Counted from the stretch's first letter, positions 1 through 8,617 are shown. The stretch: 64,000 nucleotides of DNA from Winslowiella toletana (GCF_017875465.1 NZ_JAGGMQ010000001.1:806001-870000); one strand, 5' to 3'. Numbers and translations are program-made. Notes: generated by a model not told the origin, from the sequence alone.

Positions 1-700
1 CCTCGACTATGCCGGTAATCCGCACGATCTTTTCACGCCGGAAGTGGGCGCGCCAAAAGGCAAAAGCGACAATCAGCCGGTACAGGTGTTCTGCCCTGCC
101 TGCGGCTTTGCCAATACCTTCTGGGGTAAAGCCACTGCCGACGGCGCCATCATTGAACACTTTGGCCGTCGTTGTCAGGGCGTGATGGAAGATGACGACG
201 GTGAGCGCGAGCAGTGCGACTACCGTTTTCGCTTTAAAAGCTGTCCGCACTGCAATGCCGAGAACGATATTGCCGCACGCCGTTGCCATCAGTGCGACGC
301 GGTGCTGGTTGATCCTGACGATATGCTTAAGGCCGCGCTAAAACTGAAAGATGCGCTGGTGCTGCGTTGCGGCGGGATGGAACTGACGCATGGCAGCGAT
401 GAAAAAGGCGAGTGGCTGAAAGCCAGCTATTTTGACGAAGATGGCACCAGCGTCAGCGAACGCTTCCGCTTAAAAAGCCCGGCGCAGCGTAAGGCTTTTG
501 AACAGCTGTTTATGCGTCCGCATCAGCGCGCGCCGGGCGTGCCGCTTGGCTGGCAAAGCGCCGCTGATGTGGTGGCGCTGCAACCGCTCTTGCGCCATCC
601 TGATTTTGTTGTCGCCCGTCAGCAGCGCCATTTCTGGCAGGTGCGCGAGAAAATTTTTGATTACCAGGGCCGCTTTCGCCGCGCCAACGAGCTGAGTTAA
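1..700 (+). CDS. radD: RadD (YejH) DEAD/DEAH-box helicase-like protein, C-terminal part
   Basis: Only the last 233 or so residues are present, because the gene starts left of the window and the frame is open from base 2. The part seen carries a zinc-ribbon-like region with Cys pairs (CPAC, then CDY, CPHC and CHQC) and the conserved end of the RadD family. RadD is an ATPase of the superfamily 2 helicase fold that takes part in DNA repair and in recombination intermediate processing. The neighbour rplY follows on the same strand, as in E. coli. The GTG at 44 is internal and is not the true start. Confidence 0.9.
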   Translation, partial: LDYAGNPHDLFTPEVGAPKGKSDNQPVQVFCPACGFANTFWGKATADGAIIEHFGRRCQGVMEDDDGEREQCDYRFRFKSCPHCNAENDIAARRCHQCDAVLVDPDDMLKAALKLKDALVLRCGGMELTHGSDEKGEWLKASYFDEDGTSVSERFRLKSPAQRKAFEQLFMRPHQRAPGVPLGWQSAADVVALQPLLRHPDFVVARQQRHFWQVREKIFDYQGRFRRANELS

Positions 701-712
701 CGACGGTATTGT

Positions 713-741
713 TTGCCCGCACCGGCAAACGCGGCTATAAT
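713..741 (+). promoter_or_regulatory. rplY promoter
   Basis: A TTGCCC hexamer (713-718) is separated by 17 bases from a perfect TATAAT (736-741). It lies in the gap between radD and rplY and would start transcription near 748. This is the strongest sigma-70 match in the gap. Confidence 0.75.
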
Positions 742-747
742 GCCGCC

Positions 748-841
748 CGCTTTTGCGAAAGCCTGAGCACACTATAGTACGAACAATCCAACCTGTTACT
801 GGGTCGCCTGTAGCAGGAACATTTATTGAATGAGAAATAAC
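748..841 (+). promoter_or_regulatory. rplY leader, likely L25 autoregulation site
   Basis: This is the roughly 94-base untranslated leader between the predicted transcription start and the rplY ATG. There is no strong Shine-Dalgarno just before the start codon. In E. coli and relatives the rplY leader is conserved, lacks a canonical Shine-Dalgarno and mediates autogenous control by L25. The assignment here rests on position and on that precedent, because I did not fold the RNA. Confidence 0.45.
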
Positions 842-1126
842 ATGTTCACTATCATTGCAGAAGAACGTAAACAGCAGGGTAAGGGTGCGAGCCGCCGCCT
901 GCGTACAGCTAACAAATTCCCGGCAATCATTTATGGTGGCGCGGAAGCAGCTGTAGCTATCGAACTGGATCATGACTCAGTGATGAACCAGCAGACCAAA
1001 CCAGGTTTCTACGACGAAGTTCTGACCCTGGTTGTTGATGGCAAAGAAGTTAAAGTTAAGATCCAGGCTGTTCAGCGTCATCCGTTCAAGCCAAAACTGC
1101 ACCACATCGACTTCGTTCGCGCTTAA
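842..1126 (+). CDS. rplY: 50S ribosomal protein L25
   Basis: The product has 94 residues, the same length as E. coli L25, and the typical features [23 protein letters not shown] and the end HIDFVRA. L25 binds 5S rRNA in the large ribosomal subunit. An in-frame ATG 12 bases upstream (830) would add MRNN. The ATG at 842 was chosen because it reproduces the family N-terminus. It is followed by a rho-independent terminator shared with the convergent yejK. Confidence 0.97.
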   Translation: MFTIIAEERKQQGKGASRRLRTANKFPAIIYGGAEAAVAIELDHDSVMNQQTKPGFYDEVLTLVVDGKEVKVKIQAVQRHPFKPKLHHIDFVRA

Positions 1127-1146
1127 TTGCGAATCAGTTGAAGAAA

Positions 1147-1174
1147 AAACGCCGCATATGCGGCGTTTTTTTTT
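1147..1174. terminator. Bidirectional terminator between rplY and yejK
   Basis: A GCCGC/GCGGC stem with an ATAT loop is flanked by an A run on the left and a T run on the right, so it can end transcripts from both convergent genes. Confidence 0.9.
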
Positions 1175-1177
1175 GCT

Positions 1178-2182
1178 TTATTTACCGCCAGTGCGGCGCT
1201 GAAGCTGATCGCGCAGATTAGGCGGCGTGCCTTTAATGGTCAGCGTATCGGTCGCCGGATCCCAGAAAATACGTTCGCCCAGCAGCATGGCGTCAAAATT
1301 CAGCGTTAATCCGCCGCCGCTGCCGGCAAATTTGGTCAGCTGACGCAGGGTGCTGCGGTCCGCCGGGAAAGTCTCTTCCAGCTCATAGCCCTGATCCTGG
1401 GTAAAAGCCTGGAAACTCTTCTCACCTAATGGCGGCAGTTCGTTTGACAGATCTTCCAGCGCAATCTCTTCACCCGCCTGTAACTGCTCATTACAGTAGC
1501 TGTAAACCTGCTGACGATAGTTCTGCCGCTCGCCTTTATCCAGTTCGGACTCTGCACAGTAGTCATCCACCGCCTGCAACAGACCGCGGTTCTGCGCCTT
1601 GGTGTCCAGACCGACGCTGGCGCCGAGGAAATCCATAAAGAAGTCGGCAACTTTGCGCCCCACGCGTCCGCGCAGAAAAGTCAGATAACGGGTCGACTCC
1701 GGATTGGTTTCCCATTCAGTCAGATCGATACGCGCGACAATGTCCGCATGGTTGATATCGAGGTAGTGCGTCGAGCTGATATCCAGCTCTTCATTAACGC
1801 GCATACTGTTCTGGCTGCTCAGCACCGCAATCAGCAGATACTCCACCGCCAGGTAACGATAGTGGCAGAACAGCACCACTCCGCCTTCGGCAAACGGATA
1901 TTTGGCCAGTTCATCACGCAGACGTCCGGTGGCGGCGCGGCTAAAAGCGAGGAAATCATCCTCCCCTTTACGGCAGTTGCGCAGCGCATCGGCCAGCTCG
2001 CTCTCTTCGTTAAACAGGCCGTAGGCTTTGCTTTTTGCGCTATAGACGCGGTGTAACTCTTCCACCATCGCCTCAACTGTGGCGTTAGTCGGCAGCAACG
2101 ACGCGCGCAAAACCAGCTCCAGCGTCTGTTCATCGCGCTTAATCAGCTGGTGAAGGGCAATCTGATCGATATCCAGACTCAT
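1178..2182 (-). CDS. yejK: Nucleoid-associated protein YejK (NdpA)
   Basis: The 334 residues align over the whole length with E. coli YejK (335). Recognisable stretches are [18 protein letters not shown], the central [18 protein letters not shown] and [14 protein letters not shown], and the end [19 protein letters not shown]. It is a 37-kDa nucleoid-associated protein found with DNA and reported to affect topoisomerase IV activity. Its promoter must lie in the divergent gap 2183-2334 facing yejL. The start ATG follows a GGAG motif. Confidence 0.96.
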   Translation of the reverse strand: MSLDIDQIALHQLIKRDEQTLELVLRASLLPTNATVEAMVEELHRVYSAKSKAYGLFNEESELADALRNCRKGEDDFLAFSRAATGRLRDELAKYPFAEGGVVLFCHYRYLAVEYLLIAVLSSQNSMRVNEELDISSTHYLDINHADIVARIDLTEWETNPESTRYLTFLRGRVGRKVADFFMDFLGASVGLDTKAQNRGLLQAVDDYCAESELDKGERQNYRQQVYSYCNEQLQAGEEIALEDLSNELPPLGEKSFQAFTQDQGYELEETFPADRSTLRQLTKFAGSGGGLTLNFDAMLLGERIFWDPATDTLTIKGTPPNLRDQLQRRTGGK

Positions 2183-2334
2183 GGTAAACTCTCCTTAATG
2201 GCTCAGGCGCGTATTCAATCACTGCGCGTCGTCGCGATCAACCAGCATTAACACGCCGCTTACGATAAAAGTGCGGAAAAAATCGCGCTGATACGGTAAG
2301 ATACCGCCCTTTAATACTTGAATAATTCGACGTT

Positions 2335-2562
2335 ATGCCACAATCATCCCGTTATAGTGACGAACGCGTGGAGAAAATCCTCGCAGAAATGGTCCAGGTG
2401 CTGGAAAAAAACCAGACGCCAACCGATCTTTCCCTGATGATCCTCGGAAATATGGTGACCAATTTAATCAATACCAGCGTGGCGCCTGCACAACGCCAGA
2501 TACTGGCACGTTCCTTCGCTGATGCACTTCAGGCTTCTGTTCGCGAAGATAAAGCCCATTAA
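2335..2562 (+). CDS. yejL: UPF0352 protein YejL
   Basis: This is a small soluble protein of 75 residues that matches E. coli YejL (MPQ-SRYSDE-VE-ILAE, then [13 protein letters not shown]). Its function is not known. The gene is divergent from yejK and 21 bases upstream of yejM, so the two are probably co-transcribed, as in E. coli. Confidence 0.94.
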   Translation: MPQSSRYSDERVEKILAEMVQVLEKNQTPTDLSLMILGNMVTNLINTSVAPAQRQILARSFADALQASVREDKAH

Positions 2563-2583
2563 TGTGATGATCCAGACCCCATT

Positions 2584-4338
2584 ATGGTAACCAACCGGCA
2601 GCGCTACCGTGAAAAAGTCTCCCAGATGATTAGCTGGGGGCACTGGTTCGCTCTGTTTAATATCATTTTTGCCTTTATCCTGGGCAGCCGCTTCCTGTTG
2701 CTTGCCGACTGGCCTGCATCGCTGGGCGGTCGGCTCTACGCCTTTACCAGCTGGATCGGCCACTTCAGCTTTCTGGTGTTTGCCGGTTATCTGCTGATTA
2801 TCTTCCCGCTAACCTTTATTGTGATGTCGCAGCGGCTGATGAGGCTCCTCTCCGCCATTGTCGCCACCACCGGAATGACACTGCTGCTGGTCGACAGCGC
2901 GGTGTTTAGCCGTTTCCATCTGCACCTTAATCCGGTGGTGTGGGAACTGGTGGTCAACCCCGATCAGAGTGAAATGGCGCGTGACTGGCAGCTGATGTTT
3001 ATCAGCCTGCCGCTGATATTCCTGGTGGAGATGCTGTTCGCCACCTGGAGCTGGCAGAAGCTGCGCAGTCTGAATCGCCGCAGCTTCGGCAAGCCGCTGG
3101 CCGCGCTGTTTATTACCGCCTTCTTTACCAGCCACCTGATGTATATCTGGGCTGACGCTAACTTCTATCGCCCGATTACCATGCAGCGCGCTAACCTGCC
3201 GCTCTCCTATCCGATGACCGCACGTCGTTTCCTTGAGAAGCATGGTTTGCTGGATGCGCAGGAGTATCAGCGTCGTCTGGTGCAGCAGGGGAATCCGGAA
3301 GCGCTGTCGGTAGCCTATCCGTTAAGCGATATCAGTTTCCGCGACGGCGGCACGCGCCACAATCTGCTGGTGATTACCGTCGATGGGCTTAATGAAGCGA
3401 CCATGGCGAAAGCGCTGCCGAATCTGCAACAGTTTGCACAGCAAAACGTACGCTTCAGCCAGCACTTTAGCGCCGGAAGCTCAGATGATGCCGGTTTGTT
3501 TGGTCTGTTCTACGGTATCTCGCCTAGTTATATGGATGGCGTGTTGTCCTCGCGCATCCCGTCAGCGCTGATAAATGCCCTGAGTCAGCAAGGCTATCAG
3601 TTTGGTCTGTTCGCCTCGGATGGCTTTAGTTCACCGTTGTACCGTCAGGCGCTGCTGGCAGATTTCTCCCTGCCCTCTTCTGAGAACCAGCCGAACGCAC
3701 AAACCACCAGCCAGTGGCAGCAGTGGCTGGATGGCCAGAAAGAAAATCGTGCACCGTGGTTCTCCTATATCTCTTACGATGGTCTGAGCGATCTGGCGGG
3801 CAATGCCGAGGATAGCAGCCGTCGTTATCTGCGCGGCGCGGCGCGGGTTGATCAGCAGATTCAGCAAGTACTGGATCGCTTAAAAGAGAAAGATCTGCTG
3901 AAAAATACCGTGGTGGTCATTACTGCCCAACGTGGTGTGGCGCTGGATGACAATACCAGCGACGGCAACCGTGCGCGTTTACAGGTACCGCTGGTAGTGC
4001 ACTGGCCAAATACGCCAGCGCAGCAGGTCAACAAACTGACCGACCATCAGGATGTGATGACCACATTGATGCAACGTCTGCTGCATGTCAGCACCGCATC
4101 AGGGGAGTATTCACAGGGTGAAGATCTGTTTGCCGCGCAGCGCCGTCATGACTGGGTCGCCAGTACCGGGGAAGATCGCCGTCTGGTGATCACTACACCG
4201 CAGAGCACGTTGATCCTTGATAATAACGGCAGCTATCAGGCATTTGGTCAGGATGGTAAGCCGCTGAAGAACCATAAACCGCAACTGGCGTTGCTGTTGC
4301 AGGTGCTGACGGAAGAGAAAAGATTCATTGCTAACTGA
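2584..4338 (+). CDS. yejM: LPS-synthesis regulator YejM (PbgA/LapC), inner membrane
   Basis: The 584 residues (E. coli 586) form about five N-terminal transmembrane helices (roughly residues 15-190), a basic linker, and a periplasmic alkaline-phosphatase/sulfatase-like domain starting around LLVITVDGLNEATM. The family senses periplasmic-leaflet LPS and restrains LapB, which controls FtsH-dependent turnover of LpxC, so it sets the rate of lipid A synthesis. It lies in an apparent operon with yejL, and tRNA-Pro follows as in E. coli. Confidence 0.96.
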   Translation: MVTNRQRYREKVSQMISWGHWFALFNIIFAFILGSRFLLLADWPASLGGRLYAFTSWIGHFSFLVFAGYLLIIFPLTFIVMSQRLMRLLSAIVATTGMTLLLVDSAVFSRFHLHLNPVVWELVVNPDQSEMARDWQLMFISLPLIFLVEMLFATWSWQKLRSLNRRSFGKPLAALFITAFFTSHLMYIWADANFYRPITMQRANLPLSYPMTARRFLEKHGLLDAQEYQRRLVQQGNPEALSVAYPLSDISFRDGGTRHNLLVITVDGLNEATMAKALPNLQQFAQQNVRFSQHFSAGSSDDAGLFGLFYGISPSYMDGVLSSRIPSALINALSQQGYQFGLFASDGFSSPLYRQALLADFSLPSSENQPNAQTTSQWQQWLDGQKENRAPWFSYISYDGLSDLAGNAEDSSRRYLRGAARVDQQIQQVLDRLKEKDLLKNTVVVITAQRGVALDDNTSDGNRARLQVPLVVHWPNTPAQQVNKLTDHQDVMTTLMQRLLHVSTASGEYSQGEDLFAAQRRHDWVASTGEDRRLVITTPQSTLILDNNGSYQAFGQDGKPLKNHKPQLALLLQVLTEEKRFIAN

Positions 4339-4369
4339 TTATTTTTAAAGCGGTTAACGCATCAGTGGC

Positions 4370-4397
4370 TTGCAATCAAAAACGAAAACGGTACTAT
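4370..4397 (+). promoter_or_regulatory. Promoter of tRNA-Pro
   Basis: TTGCAA (4370-4375) and TACTAT (4392-4397) are 16 bases apart and end 13 bases before the tRNA. An overlapping TATTAT at 4395 is an alternative -10 box. Confidence 0.55.
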
Positions 4398-4410
4398 TAT
4401 TGTACTGTGT

Positions 4411-4487
4411 CGGCACGTAGCGCAGCCTGGTAGCGCACGGTCATGGGGTGTCCGGGGTCGGAGGTTCAAATCCTCTCGTGCCGACCA
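4411..4487 (+). tRNA. proL: tRNA-Pro, anticodon GGG
   Basis: This is a 77-base cloverleaf with an encoded 3' CCA. The acceptor stem CGGCACG pairs with CGTGCCG, the T loop is TTCAAAT, and the anticodon loop is ATGGGGT with GGG at 34-36. Relative to the E. coli proL sequence I recall, the anticodon stem carries a compensatory C-G to G-C swap and keeps the U-U mismatch. The position behind yejM matches E. coli proL. Confidence 0.97.
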
Positions 4488-4501
4488 AAAAACCTTTTAA
4501 G

Positions 4502-4528
4502 AACCAGCCTTTTATGGCTGGTTTTTTA
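4502..4528 (+). terminator. Terminator of tRNA-Pro
   Basis: An AACCAGCC/GGCTGGTT stem with a TTTTAT loop is followed by a T run, 14 bases after the tRNA end. Confidence 0.9.
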
Positions 4529-4629
4529 TTGCCCGGGATTTGGTGATGGTTTCGTGCGTTAAGGAAGGCTTTATGGAATATAAGAGGATAGCGGGCAGTA
4601 AAACCCGCCGATACACGCCTTATTCGCCA

Positions 4630-5115
4630 TCAAAAACCTTCAAAGAGTTCTGGTGGCATAGCCTGCGTGTCAGTTTTCGCCCTGGCAAGTAAGGTGTCCC
4701 AGTCACTGGGCGGATCACCAAGCTTTAACATAGCTTCAAATATCTTGTAGGCGTCTGTCTTACTACCGTAAGCACGTAAGGTGTTTTCATCATTTACCCA
4801 TCCGATGACAATGGCTTTATGCTGCTCGCTGCAGCGATAAAACAGACGGTACTGCTGCAAAAATTTAGCGCGGAACCAGTTTTTATTATTTACTCCCAAC
4901 GTATCACCCTGCCGGAATTGCGATCCGAGAGGGTCAGAAGCGATCCGCTCTATCACCTGTACATACGCCGCTAACAACTTTGTCTGGCGCTTCTTGTGGT
5001 AATTATCTTGATGATTCGCTTTGAGTGCAGCCACCGCCTGATATAGCGGCGTTAACTGAGAGATGAAGCACGAGTAAAAATAAACCTTCCAGCCATTAAT
5101 TTCCAAAAAATCCAC
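4630..5115 (-). CDS. yhaV: YhaV-type ribonuclease toxin of a PrlF-YhaV module
   Basis: The 161 residues align with E. coli YhaV (154): an N-terminal MDF---NGW, a YRLF-R-SE core, then GW-NDENTLR-YG-KTDAY and ML--G-PP-DW. YhaV is a RelE-superfamily mRNA interferase held inactive by PrlF. The gene is downstream of prlF with a 9-base gap, which is the antitoxin-first order of the family. The pair sits directly behind a tRNA gene, a common place for acquired DNA. Confidence 0.9.
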   Translation of the reverse strand: MDFLEINGWKVYFYSCFISQLTPLYQAVAALKANHQDNYHKKRQTKLLAAYVQVIERIASDPLGSQFRQGDTLGVNNKNWFRAKFLQQYRLFYRCSEQHKAIVIGWVNDENTLRAYGSKTDAYKIFEAMLKLGDPPSDWDTLLARAKTDTQAMPPELFEGF

Positions 5116-5124
5116 ACCAGCCTC

Positions 5125-5466
5125 CTACTCGTCATCAGTAAGCGGCGCGTCTAAATCAACCATAACTCCAGCAGTAAGTTCTTTAATGTCCGCCCAGAAA
5201 GCCACCGGCACACGGTGAATATTCTGCGGGTTTTTCAGCATGTCATGCTCCATAAACATGAGAAATTGAGCTACCACCGGGTCACTCTGCTCCTCACTCT
5301 GCCGGGACATGATGACCTGACCACCTGACAGCAGGGAATATTTAATAACTTCGCCTGGCTTCAGATGCAGCGCATCTCGAATCGCTGCGGGAATAGTGGT
5401 CTGACTGCGCTCGGTGAGCCGCGATTCAGCGCGCAGTGACACTTCCGCCTGGTTTAAATCAATCAT
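5125..5466 (-). CDS. prlF: PrlF (SohA) antitoxin, AbrB-like
   Basis: The 113 residues (E. coli 111) have the swapped-hairpin AbrB signature of PrlF near the N-terminus: SQTTIPAAIRDALHLKPGE. The C-terminal half contains F--FM--D--KNPQ and an acidic end, DDE. It neutralises YhaV and in E. coli represses its own promoter through tandem operator repeats. A GGAG motif lies 9 bases before the ATG. Confidence 0.9.
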   Translation of the reverse strand: MIDLNQAEVSLRAESRLTERSQTTIPAAIRDALHLKPGEVIKYSLLSGGQVIMSRQSEEQSDPVVAQFLMFMEHDMLKNPQNIHRVPVAFWADIKELTAGVMVDLDAPLTDDE

Positions 5467-5534
5467 TTTTAATACTCCGGTTTTGACACATCAGGCATTG
5501 ACCATCGCTGAGTTCAATTGCTCTCGACAGGCAT

Positions 5535-5563
5535 AACATAATGCATATGCATTGCCAATGCAA
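5535..5563 (-). promoter_or_regulatory. Candidate prlF-yhaV promoter with palindromic operator
   Basis: Read on the minus strand, TTGCAT and TATGTT are 17 bases apart. The spacer contains the perfect 12-base palindrome ATGCATATGCAT (5541-5552). A repressor bound there would block polymerase. The promoter assignment is by eye. Confidence 0.45.
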
Positions 5564-5812
5564 TCGCATTACTTCTCGCCAAAGTTGAATCAGAGAAATG
5601 CTCACCCGCCAGTCTTTTCACTAATGCCCTCCTCCGCACCCGGAATGCAGACCATTCTAATACAGTGCAAAATACTGGCAATAACGCTCCCACTAACAAC
5701 TGCTTAACATCCTTGCCCACCATGCAGAATTTAATCACGCAGCAAAACCACAGTGGCGGGTCAAAAATCTTGTTCTAAAATCATATCAGGCCAACCATAA
5801 CGGGATGATTGC

Positions 5813-5896
5813 ATGAGCAAAATCGTTGTTTCCGTAAACATAATGGCGATAAGCGCCCTTATTCTGCTGATGAACTTTAAGTATGACTGGTGGTAA
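5813..5896 (+). CDS. Possible 27-residue membrane miniprotein
   Basis: ATG to TAA gives 27 residues: a short polar start, a hydrophobic stretch from about residue 5 to 20 (IVVSVNIMAISALILLM) and the charged/aromatic tail NFKYDWW. The layout is that of single-pass small membrane proteins such as MgtS, but I do not recognise the sequence. The ribosome site is weak. A terminator begins 46 bases after the stop, which supports a short transcript. It is too short for coding statistics. Confidence 0.4.
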   Translation: MSKIVVSVNIMAISALILLMNFKYDWW

Positions 5897-5941
5897 TGCA
5901 GAAAAATAAGATCGCCTGATGCCAGAGGCGTTAATCTTCAA

Positions 5942-5967
5942 AGCCAGCTATTGCAGCTGGTTTTTTT
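5942..5967 (+). terminator. Rho-independent terminator
   Basis: A CCAGCT/AGCTGG stem with an ATTGC loop is followed by seven T. It closes the short transcription unit that could carry the 27-residue open frame. The stretch 5564-5812 upstream shows no convincing gene. Confidence 0.8.
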
Positions 5968-6159
5968 AGCGCAGCATCGCAACCAACAAGCCGGACCCGG
6001 CTTTAGCAACGATCAGCAATAACTGCCGTTTTGCCGCACAAAGCGTGCGCTGCGTTGCAAACTATGCTGGCATTAATCTTAATTCATCGACCTGAAATAA
6101 AATTGTCATATAAATTTCTTATTCTGGCGTCTCAAAATTGCCAACACGGAACCATAACC

Positions 6160-6366
6160 ATGGTTGTTATGAAAGCAAAAAACGACAAAGACGCAGAAGA
6201 ATTATTGCATTCAGGGATTAATAAAGTCGAACTGGCCTATGATATTGGCAGTGACGATTTCTTCCGCCTCGCCAGCCGCTGGTGCGAAAAAGGCGCCAAA
6301 ATCAGCAAAGGAAGCCAGCACTTTATTGTGTCGTTAAAGGGCTTCGCCATTCCGCCAAACGATTAA
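6160..6366 (+). CDS. Small hypothetical protein, 68 residues
   Basis: I do not recognise a family. The frame is open from 6031, but the ATG at 6160 is preferred because the upstream part reads like non-coding sequence and GGA lies about 10 bases before it. An in-frame ATG also exists at 6169. The product is soluble and charged: an amphipathic helical start (AKNDKDAEELLHSG), then VELAYDIGSDDFFRLASRWCEKGAKI and a terminal FIVSLKGFAIPPND. An 11-base-pair hairpin follows the stop. Confidence 0.55.
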   Translation: MVVMKAKNDKDAEELLHSGINKVELAYDIGSDDFFRLASRWCEKGAKISKGSQHFIVSLKGFAIPPND

Positions 6367-6382
6367 GTTACCCCCTGTTTGA

Positions 6383-6408
6383 TGACTCAGGAGTGTGCTC
6401 CTGAGTCA
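6383..6408 (+). terminator. Strong hairpin behind the 68-residue gene
   Basis: A perfect 11-base-pair stem (TGACTCAGGAG with its complement) and a TGTG loop are followed by a pyrimidine run, CTTCTCTT, instead of a clean T tract. It may be a weak terminator or an mRNA-stabilising stem. Confidence 0.55.
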
Positions 6409-6487
6409 CTTCTCTTCCGCCACTTCATTGAATTTATCGACTATTGCTGCTGTAATTTGCCCACCGCTTACTCACACTGTGCAGGCC

Positions 6488-7222
6488 ATGCTCAACGATT
6501 TCATTAGCTTGTCTTATCCGCCGACGCCGTTTATCCGCACCTTGCGCGAGATAATGCTGCCGCAGTTCTCATGGCTGAGGCTGACAGAGATACGTTTTGA
6601 ACTGCACCATTTTGACGATTCGCTGTTCGCCCTGCTGGCGGTCGATCCCCCTGCGCATCTGAGTAAGTCGGTAAAAAAACGCCGTGCGGAATACCTTGCC
6701 AGCCGCTATGCCGCGCGCCGCGCACTGGCCGCTGCTGGAGTGGACGATTTTCTGCTGCTGAATGATGAACAGCGCGCGCCGATCTGGCCGCCAGGGTTCT
6801 GTGGCTCGCTAAGCCATACCACGCAGCGGGCGGTAATTGTTACCGCTGCGGCGCAACCGGGTCGCCAGATTGGCGTGGATGCGGAACAGACAATGCAGGC
6901 GCAGAGCGCATCTGAACTGAGTGAAATGATTGTCTCCGCCAGCGAATTGCAGGTATTAAAACAGTGCGGATTGCCGCTGGCGCAGGCGCTGACGCTGACG
7001 TTTTCTTTAAAAGAGAGTTTGTATAAAGCGCTGTTTCCGCTGCTGCGGCAATTTATGGATTTTCACAGTGCCGAAATTGTCGGGCTGGAGGGAGCTACGG
7101 GTCGCGCGCAGCTGAGGCTGACGCGCGATTTCAGTGCCGGACTGCAGGCCGGACGCCTGTTTAACGGCTATTTTCAACAACAGCAGGATGAGATCACCAC
7201 CTTGATTATTGATGAGCTCTGA
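6488..7222 (+). CDS. EntD-like 4'-phosphopantetheinyl transferase
   Basis: The product has about 244 residues from the ATG at 6488; the frame is open further upstream but without family similarity. The two signature motifs of Sfp/EntD enzymes are present: GVDAE (Mg-binding) and FSLKESLYKA, preceded by SLSHT. Such enzymes transfer phosphopantetheine from CoA to carrier proteins of peptide synthetases, such as EntB/EntF in siderophore assembly. No carrier-protein or synthetase gene lies nearby, so the substrate is elsewhere in the genome. The start is uncertain because no good ribosome site is visible. Confidence 0.85.
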   Translation: MLNDFISLSYPPTPFIRTLREIMLPQFSWLRLTEIRFELHHFDDSLFALLAVDPPAHLSKSVKKRRAEYLASRYAARRALAAAGVDDFLLLNDEQRAPIWPPGFCGSLSHTTQRAVIVTAAAQPGRQIGVDAEQTMQAQSASELSEMIVSASELQVLKQCGLPLAQALTLTFSLKESLYKALFPLLRQFMDFHSAEIVGLEGATGRAQLRLTRDFSAGLQAGRLFNGYFQQQQDEITTLIIDEL

Positions 7223-7249
7223 CCTGCCGTCGCCTGCGCCACGCTGTAA

Positions 7250-7414
7250 CTAGCGAGGTTCAATATCGTCGCGCTGCGAAGGCAGCCCATGAATATCAAC
7301 ACCGTACAGCTCGACCATCGGCATCATAGCTTCAATGATCCGACAACTATCCAGCGTTGCCATACCAGAGGGTACATGGAACATACGGGTAAAATGCAGC
7401 CATAAACCTTTCAT
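7250..7414 (-). CDS. Small hypothetical protein, 54 residues
   Basis: The start at 7414 is preceded by a strong GAGGAG ribosome site, which favours it over the longer frame starting at 7489. The product reads MKGLWLHFTRMFHVPSGM and then a helical part with SCRIIEAMMPMVELYGVDIHG and a polar end. I recognise no family or signal peptide. It is convergent with the phosphopantetheinyl transferase gene and divergent from the monooxygenase gene. Confidence 0.6.
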   Translation of the reverse strand: MKGLWLHFTRMFHVPSGMATLDSCRIIEAMMPMVELYGVDIHGLPSQRDDIEPR

Positions 7415-7618
7415 CGTTTCACTCCTCTGTAAATGAAGGTTCATTAAAACCCGCGTAATCCCCCCCCGACAAATGCCAATTTGTGCCAACCAAATCTGCC
7501 AGCAAGCAATAGCGCTAATCCCGTTTAATCGCTACATAAAGCAAAATTTGTTGTTTTACAGGAATTGTTAGCGACTTCAATAATTGCCGACACCAACAGT
7601 AATTAAGGAATCGCTACT

Positions 7619-8617
7619 ATGGCCTATCGACTGAGCCTGCTGGATAAAAGCCCGGTTGCCGACGGCGAATCGCCGTCGCAGGCGTTAGCCCGTACCCTGG
7701 AACTGGCAAAGCGTGCTGAAGAGTGGGGTTTTCATCGTTTCTGGCTGGCGGAACATCATAATACCTTAGCGCTGGCCAGCCCGGCGCCCGAAGTGCTGAT
7801 TGCCTGGATTCTGGCGCATACCCGGCGTTTGCGCGTGGGTTCCGGCGGTGTAATGTTGCAGCACTACAGCCCGTATAAAGTAGCGGAGAACTTTAATCTG
7901 CTGGCGTCGCTGGCGCCTGGCCGCGTTGATCTCGGCGTTGGCAAAGCGCCCGGCGGTCTGCCGCTCGCCACCCGCGCGTTACAGCAGGGGTTGCATCAGG
8001 CGGAAAAAGGCGATTTTGCCGCCCAGCTGGAGCAGCTTGATCGCTGGCTGCGACCTGACAACAGCGCGCCGCAACAGGATAAGTTGCAGGCGACCCCGCT
8101 GCCCTCCCAGCCGGCGCAACGTTTTCTGCTGGGCGCCAGCGAAAACAGTGCCCGGCTGGCAGCCAGTCTTGACTGGCAGTTCGTCTTTGCGGCGCATATT
8201 AATGGCGATATTGATGAGCTGGCGCGCTCACTGGAGGCTTACCATCGCCACAGCGGTGGTCAGCGCGCATTGCTGGCGGTACAGGTTATTACCACCGACT
8301 GCGCGGCAGAGGCGGAACGGCTGGCCAGCGACCTGCAACATTATCGTGTACAGACCGCTGATGGCCAGAGTGTCACCGTCGGCAGCCTGGAGCAGGCCGA
8401 TGCCTTTATTCGCCAGTCTGGCGCAGAAAATTATCGTATAGAACCACGCGTCTCTTCCGTAATAAAAGGCAACGCCAGCGAAGTGCATCAACAGCTGGAT
8501 GCTTTACAGCGCCGTTTTAATATCGATGAATTTATTATCGATACACCAGTCAGTGACGGATATCGCCGTATCAGGTCGCTGGAATTACTCGCCGGTCATC
8601 AGTTAGCCACCGCATAA
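7619..8617 (+). CDS. Luciferase-like flavin monooxygenase (MsnO8/YtmO type)
   Basis: The 332 residues form a single bacterial luciferase-like TIM barrel, with MAYRLSLLDKSPV at the start, FWLAEHHNT near residue 45, VGSGGVMLQHYSPYKVAENF near 73 and GVGKAPGG near 108. Members use reduced flavin from a separate reductase and oxygen. Genes of this type occur with amino-acid ABC transporters and acetyltransferases in clusters for sulfur compounds (B. subtilis ytm and yxe), and the same set follows here. The substrate is inferred, not shown. Confidence 0.85.
   Translation: MAYRLSLLDKSPVADGESPSQALARTLELAKRAEEWGFHRFWLAEHHNTLALASPAPEVLIAWILAHTRRLRVGSGGVMLQHYSPYKVAENFNLLASLAPGRVDLGVGKAPGGLPLATRALQQGLHQAEKGDFAAQLEQLDRWLRPDNSAPQQDKLQATPLPSQPAQRFLLGASENSARLAASLDWQFVFAAHINGDIDELARSLEAYHRHSGGQRALLAVQVITTDCAAEAERLASDLQHYRVQTADGQSVTVGSLEQADAFIRQSGAENYRIEPRVSSVIKGNASEVHQQLDALQRRFNIDEFIIDTPVSDGYRRIRSLELLAGHQLATA

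Noticed and set aside
470..973. 167-codon minus-strand frame across radD and rplY
   Set aside because: It is a shadow of two conserved genes on the other strand.
2464..3243. Minus-strand frames of 99 and 144 codons across yejL/yejM
   Set aside because: They are antisense to conserved coding sequence with biased composition only.
5514..5738. 74-codon minus-strand frame upstream of prlF
   Set aside because: It contains the likely prlF promoter and palindrome and shows no ribosome site or family similarity.
4411..5967. A complete integrated element bounded by tRNA 3'-end duplications
   Set aside because: I searched by eye for a second copy of the tRNA 3' end downstream and for an integrase gene and found neither.
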